Made by a program: the position numbers and the translations under genes. From the NCBI GenBank assembly GCA_050954505.1, contig JBPBPY010000257.1:1-8476 (forward strand): DNA of 8,476 nucleotides, given 5' to 3'. The notes under the pieces were generated by a model, which was given only the letters and a program-made list of their open reading frames with translations, searched no databases and was not told the origin of the DNA. Position 1 is the first letter of the stretch, and each line of letters begins with the position of its first letter. Shown piece by piece: positions 6,149 to 8,476 of the stretch. The stretch is from JAQGMO01 sp050954505. Lineage in GTDB: Bacteria > Pseudomonadota > Gammaproteobacteria > Burkholderiales > Burkholderiaceae_D.

Positions 6149-6612
6149 TGATTCCTTTACGTATTGCTCGACACCCTCTTTTTCGATCCCGCTGTCTCAA
6201 TAGCCATTGCTGCAGTTCTCTCTTTCCCTACTGCCCTGTTTCGCTGCTGCCCCACTGAGCACCGTGCGTACCGCTCTTCGCTATAAAGCGTGCTGAACTC
6301 GACCACCAGCATTTTAGTTGTCAAAAATCAATAATCTTCGATTTGTTCCGCCTGATACTTCATGGTAGCAATAAAGCATTCGGCATTGGCGTGTCCGACA
6401 TCTGACCAGACAGTCATGCGCGACTGGCCTTGACTGCCTAACCTGGTGAAACATCTTCCAGGACGATCCGAGGTTACATCGACTTACAGATGACACAGGA
6501 TACCCACACACGGAACTGACGATTGCTTCAATAATCAAAGCATGGTCACCGCAACTTGAACGAAGCCCTAGCGGGCCGCAGCAAGCGTGAATTGAAATTA
6601 CAGGAGAGAGAG
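6149..6612. other. Intergenic stretch without a convincing gene
   Basis: 464 bases between the lysS hairpin and the next start. Base composition is visibly more AT-rich and uneven than the flanking genes. No reading frame has plausible protein character together with a ribosome site. The 119-codon minus-strand frame crossing it has a Cys/Ser/Arg-rich, non-protein-like composition. A short minus-strand frame ending at 6328 is discussed as a finding. The region should carry the promoter of the gene at 6613, but no clear -35/-10 pair was recognised. Confidence 0.5.
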
Positions 6613-7335
6613 ATGGAAAACGAAACCAACAAATCGAGCCGCATCCACCCACTGGTAGGTGCTGCTGCCGCATCGGTCGTACTGGTCAGTCTGGTTGGCG
6701 TGGCTGCCATCACTGGTATCCTGCCGACATCACACGGCACCAACTCCCCGGTCGTCGAAACCGCCAAGGCGCCGACGGCAGCTGAAATCGCCAATGCCAA
6801 CGCGCTCGAAGCCCAGAAGCAAGCCGAAATCACCGCAGCAAATGCCAAACGCGCGCAGACCGATGCAGCCAATGCACGGCTGGCTGCGGAAGCCGCTACA
6901 CGGGAAGAGCGCAACCGTAACAGCCCGCAGCCAAGGGCAAGCACTGCTCGCTATGACCAGTATGAAAAGCCGGTAGCGGTCGCCCGTGCGCCAGCGGTAT
7001 GCAATGCATGCGGCCGGGTGGAGTCGGTGCGGGCAGTGGAAACGCGCCAGCAGCCCAGCGGCCTGGGCATAGCCGCAGGGGCCATCGTTGGCGGCTTGCT
7101 TGGCAACCAGGTTGGTGGTGGCAATGGTCGCTCGGTGGCCACCGTGGCCGGTGCGGTCGGTGGCGGTTTTGCCGGCAATGAAGTGGAAAAACGCACCCGC
7201 ACGGCACAAACCTATGAAGTGCGTGTGCGCATGGAAAACGGCACGATCAGGAATTTCCCCTACAACCATGCGCCGGAGTGGAACAGCGGCGACCAGGTGC
7301 GGGTGGTGGATGGCTACCTGACCCGGCGCGGTTGA
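6613..7335 (+). CDS. Membrane-anchored glycine-zipper (2TM) protein
   Basis: A 240-residue envelope protein of unknown exact role. Residues 13-37 form one hydrophobic segment (PLVGAAAASVVLVSLVGVAA) after a short polar N terminus with Lys and Arg, acting as signal anchor; there is no lipobox Cys. Residues 55-100 are an Ala-rich, charged, probably helical or coiled-coil stretch. A Cys-Asn-Ala-Cys motif (130-133) precedes the glycine-zipper segment at 149-189 (GLGIAAGAIVGGLLGNQVGG and AGAVGGGFAGNEVEK), as in the Rick_17kDa/SlyB family. The C terminus (200-237) is a small conserved beta domain, YEVRVRMENG to GDQVRVVDGYL. The start at 6613 is set by AGGAG at 6602-6606, six bases upstream; an in-frame start further up has no such site. 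It is transcribed alone and converges on fdx. Family members are envelope-associated, and some are stress-induced; function here is not known. Confidence 0.9.
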   Translation: MENETNKSSRIHPLVGAAAASVVLVSLVGVAAITGILPTSHGTNSPVVETAKAPTAAEIANANALEAQKQAEITAANAKRAQTDAANARLAAEAATREERNRNSPQPRASTARYDQYEKPVAVARAPAVCNACGRVESVRAVETRQQPSGLGIAAGAIVGGLLGNQVGGGNGRSVATVAGAVGGGFAGNEVEKRTRTAQTYEVRVRMENGTIRNFPYNHAPEWNSGDQVRVVDGYLTRRG

Positions 7336-7341
7336 TCGACC

Positions 7342-7680
7342 TCAGTTTTCTTCGCGGGCGTGGTTGATGGTGTACTTGGGAATGTCGACCACCAGGTCGA
7401 CATCGCCCACCATGGCCTGGCACGACAGGCGCGATTGCGCCTCCAGTCCCCAGGCCATGTCGAGCAAGTCTTCTTCTTTTTCTTCGGGCTCGTTCAACGA
7501 GGCAAACCCTTCCCGCACGATCACGTGACAGGTGGTGCAGGCGCAGGACTTTTCACAGGCGTGCTCGATTTCGATATCCCGCTGCAGCAGTGCATCGCAC
7601 AGCGACATACCGGCGGTGGCCTGGAATACCAGGCCGGCGGGACACAAGGTTGGGTGAGGCAGGACAACGATTTGCGGCAT
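7342..7680 (-). CDS. fdx: ISC-type [2Fe-2S] ferredoxin
   Basis: Adrenodoxin-like ferredoxin that supplies electrons during iron-sulphur cluster assembly on IscU. It has 112 residues, almost collinear with E. coli Fdx (111). Cluster ligands are Cys42, Cys48, Cys51 and Cys87; the extra conserved Cys46 is also present, all but Cys87 inside EHACEKSCACTTCHVIVREG. The C terminus IPKYTINHARE is typical of the ISC ferredoxin and separates it from plant-type ferredoxins. The start at 7680 has AGGA six bases upstream (7688-7691). It lies downstream of hscA with a 122-bp gap, as the last ISC gene seen. Its stop is only 6 bp from the stop of the convergent glycine-zipper gene, so any terminator must overlap that gene. 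No iscX follows. Confidence 0.97.
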   Translation of the reverse strand: MPQIVVLPHPTLCPAGLVFQATAGMSLCDALLQRDIEIEHACEKSCACTTCHVIVREGFASLNEPEEKEEDLLDMAWGLEAQSRLSCQAMVGDVDLVVDIPKYTINHAREEN

Positions 7681-7771
7681 GTTACGTTCCTAATATTTTC
7701 TGGTCAAATTCCGCCAAACGGCGTCTCGCGCTGCATCGAGGTCATCAGCTCCGGCTGGCAGCCTTGAACCC

Positions 7772-7789
7772 GCCCGGACGAACCCGGGC
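7772..7789. repeat. GC-rich hairpin in the hscA-fdx gap
   Basis: GCCCGG (7772-7777) and CCGGGC (7784-7789) pair around ACGAAC, 13 bp after the hscA stop on the minus strand. There is no T-run after it in that direction. It could protect or process the hscA transcript end while letting transcription run on into fdx. The rest of the 122-bp gap shows nothing clear. Confidence 0.35.
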
Positions 7790-7802
7790 AAAGGCGTCTT
7801 GT

Positions 7803-8476
7803 TCAAGCAATTTCATCGAGCCGCTTGCCCGACAAGGCATCGCGCACACTGCGGTCCATGCGGCGGGCGGCAAATTCCTCGGTGCCTTTGGCCAGTGCTT
7901 CCACCACGCGCTTGATGGCATCATGGTCGCTGGCGCCGGCGACCTGGCGCACTTGCTCCATCAAACCCATCACGTCGGCACGCTCCTGCTCGCTGAGCAG
8001 ATTGCCGTCGGCATCAAGCGCCGACTGGGTCGCCAGCACAATGCGTTCGGCGTCCACCTGTTCCTCGCGCAGGGCGCGCAGCTTCATGTCGATGTCGGCA
8101 GAGGCAAACGAATCCTGCAGCATGCGGGTGATCTGTTCATCTTCCAGCCCATACGATGGCTTGACGGTGATCGAGGCTTCCACACCCGAGGTCAGTTCGC
8201 GTGCGGAGACCGCCAGCAGACCGTCGGCATCGACCTGGTAAGTCACGCGGATACGCGCCGCCCCAGCCACCATGGCGGGAATGCCGCGCAATTCGAAGCG
8301 CGCCAGCGCCCGGTTGTCGCTGAGCAGTTCGCGCTCGCCCTGGACGATCTGGATCGCCATGGCGGTCTGGCCATCCTTGAAGGTGGTGAACTCTTGCGCG
8401 CGGGCGCAGGGAATGGTCGAGTTGCGCGGGATGACTTTCTCCACCAGGCCGCCCATGGTCTCGATGCCGAGCGACA
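7803..8476 (-). CDS. hscA: Fe-S assembly chaperone HscA, C-terminal part
   Basis: Hsp70-type chaperone that, with HscB, drives cluster transfer from the scaffold IscU. The frame enters from the right edge and stops at 7803-7805; about 224 residues are present of roughly 616-620. The nucleotide-binding domain lies outside the window. Visible are the start of the substrate-binding beta domain (SLGIETMGGLVEKVIPRNST, then ARAQEFTTFKDGQTAM and QVDADGLL), the HscA-typical GVEASITVKPSYGL, and the helical lid ending in AARRMDRSVRDALSGKRLDE. The latter pattern, the VKPSYGL segment and the short tail without an EEVD-like or acidic end distinguish it from DnaK. The downstream fdx supports the ISC assignment. 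The ATG at 8456 is an internal Met, not the start. Confidence 0.96.
   Translation of the reverse strand, partial: SLGIETMGGLVEKVIPRNSTIPCARAQEFTTFKDGQTAMAIQIVQGERELLSDNRALARFELRGIPAMVAGAARIRVTYQVDADGLLAVSARELTSGVEASITVKPSYGLEDEQITRMLQDSFASADIDMKLRALREEQVDAERIVLATQSALDADGNLLSEQERADVMGLMEQVRQVAGASDHDAIKRVVEALAKGTEEFAARRMDRSVRDALSGKRLDEIA

Noticed and set aside
6314..6673. A 119-codon minus-strand frame upstream of the glycine-zipper gene
   Set aside because: It overlaps the start of a well-supported gene, its composition is Cys/Ser/Arg-rich and non-protein-like, and it has no supporting ribosome site.
7803..8456. Start of the Hsp70-type gene at 8456
   Set aside because: The frame continues in the same conserved HscA sequence (SLGIET) to the window edge, so the Met is internal.

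Overview
The window is ordinary, moderately GC-rich bacterial chromosome. The protein sequences and the gene pairs (prfB followed by lysS, hscA followed by fdx) point to a betaproteobacterium, most likely of the Oxalobacteraceae (Herminiimonas/Janthinobacterium/Collimonas relatives). That placement is inferred from recall of family sequences, not from a search.

Layout from left to right. Positions 1-524 hold the 3' part of a glutathione S-transferase gene. Positions 562-822 hold a degenerate tandem array of seven 37-bp units that runs into the 3' end of the next gene. Positions 801-1310 (minus) encode a small protein with an N-terminal MerR-like helix-turn-helix and C-terminal Sel1-type repeats. 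It diverges from a type IV pilin gene at 1541-2059. The 230-bp space between them has a near-consensus sigma-54 promoter facing the pilin and, upstream of it, a 12-bp-arm palindrome within a cluster of TGTC/GACA motifs. A short-chain dehydrogenase (2115-3131, minus) converges on the pilin gene. Next is the plus-strand pair prfB (3432-4536, with the programmed +1 frameshift) and lysS (4561-6090), closed by a strong hairpin at 6122-6148. A 464-bp stretch without a convincing gene follows. A membrane-anchored glycine-zipper protein (6613-7335) then converges, with a 6-bp gap, on the end of an iron-sulphur cluster assembly operon: fdx (7342-7680, minus) and the C-terminal part of hscA (7803-8476, minus, cut by the window edge).

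Functionally there are three coherent groups. prfB and lysS are translation genes. hscA and fdx are the distal ISC genes, supplying the chaperone and the ferredoxin for Fe-S cluster assembly. The pilin locus has its own control region. The glutathione S-transferase and the dehydrogenase are stand-alone housekeeping or stress enzymes.

I see no phage, CRISPR, toxin-antitoxin or defence system. The least conventional part is 560-1540: the 37-bp repeat array, the HTH-Sel1 protein and the palindrome-rich pilin control region. The HTH-Sel1 protein as a pilin or self regulator is a testable hypothesis only.
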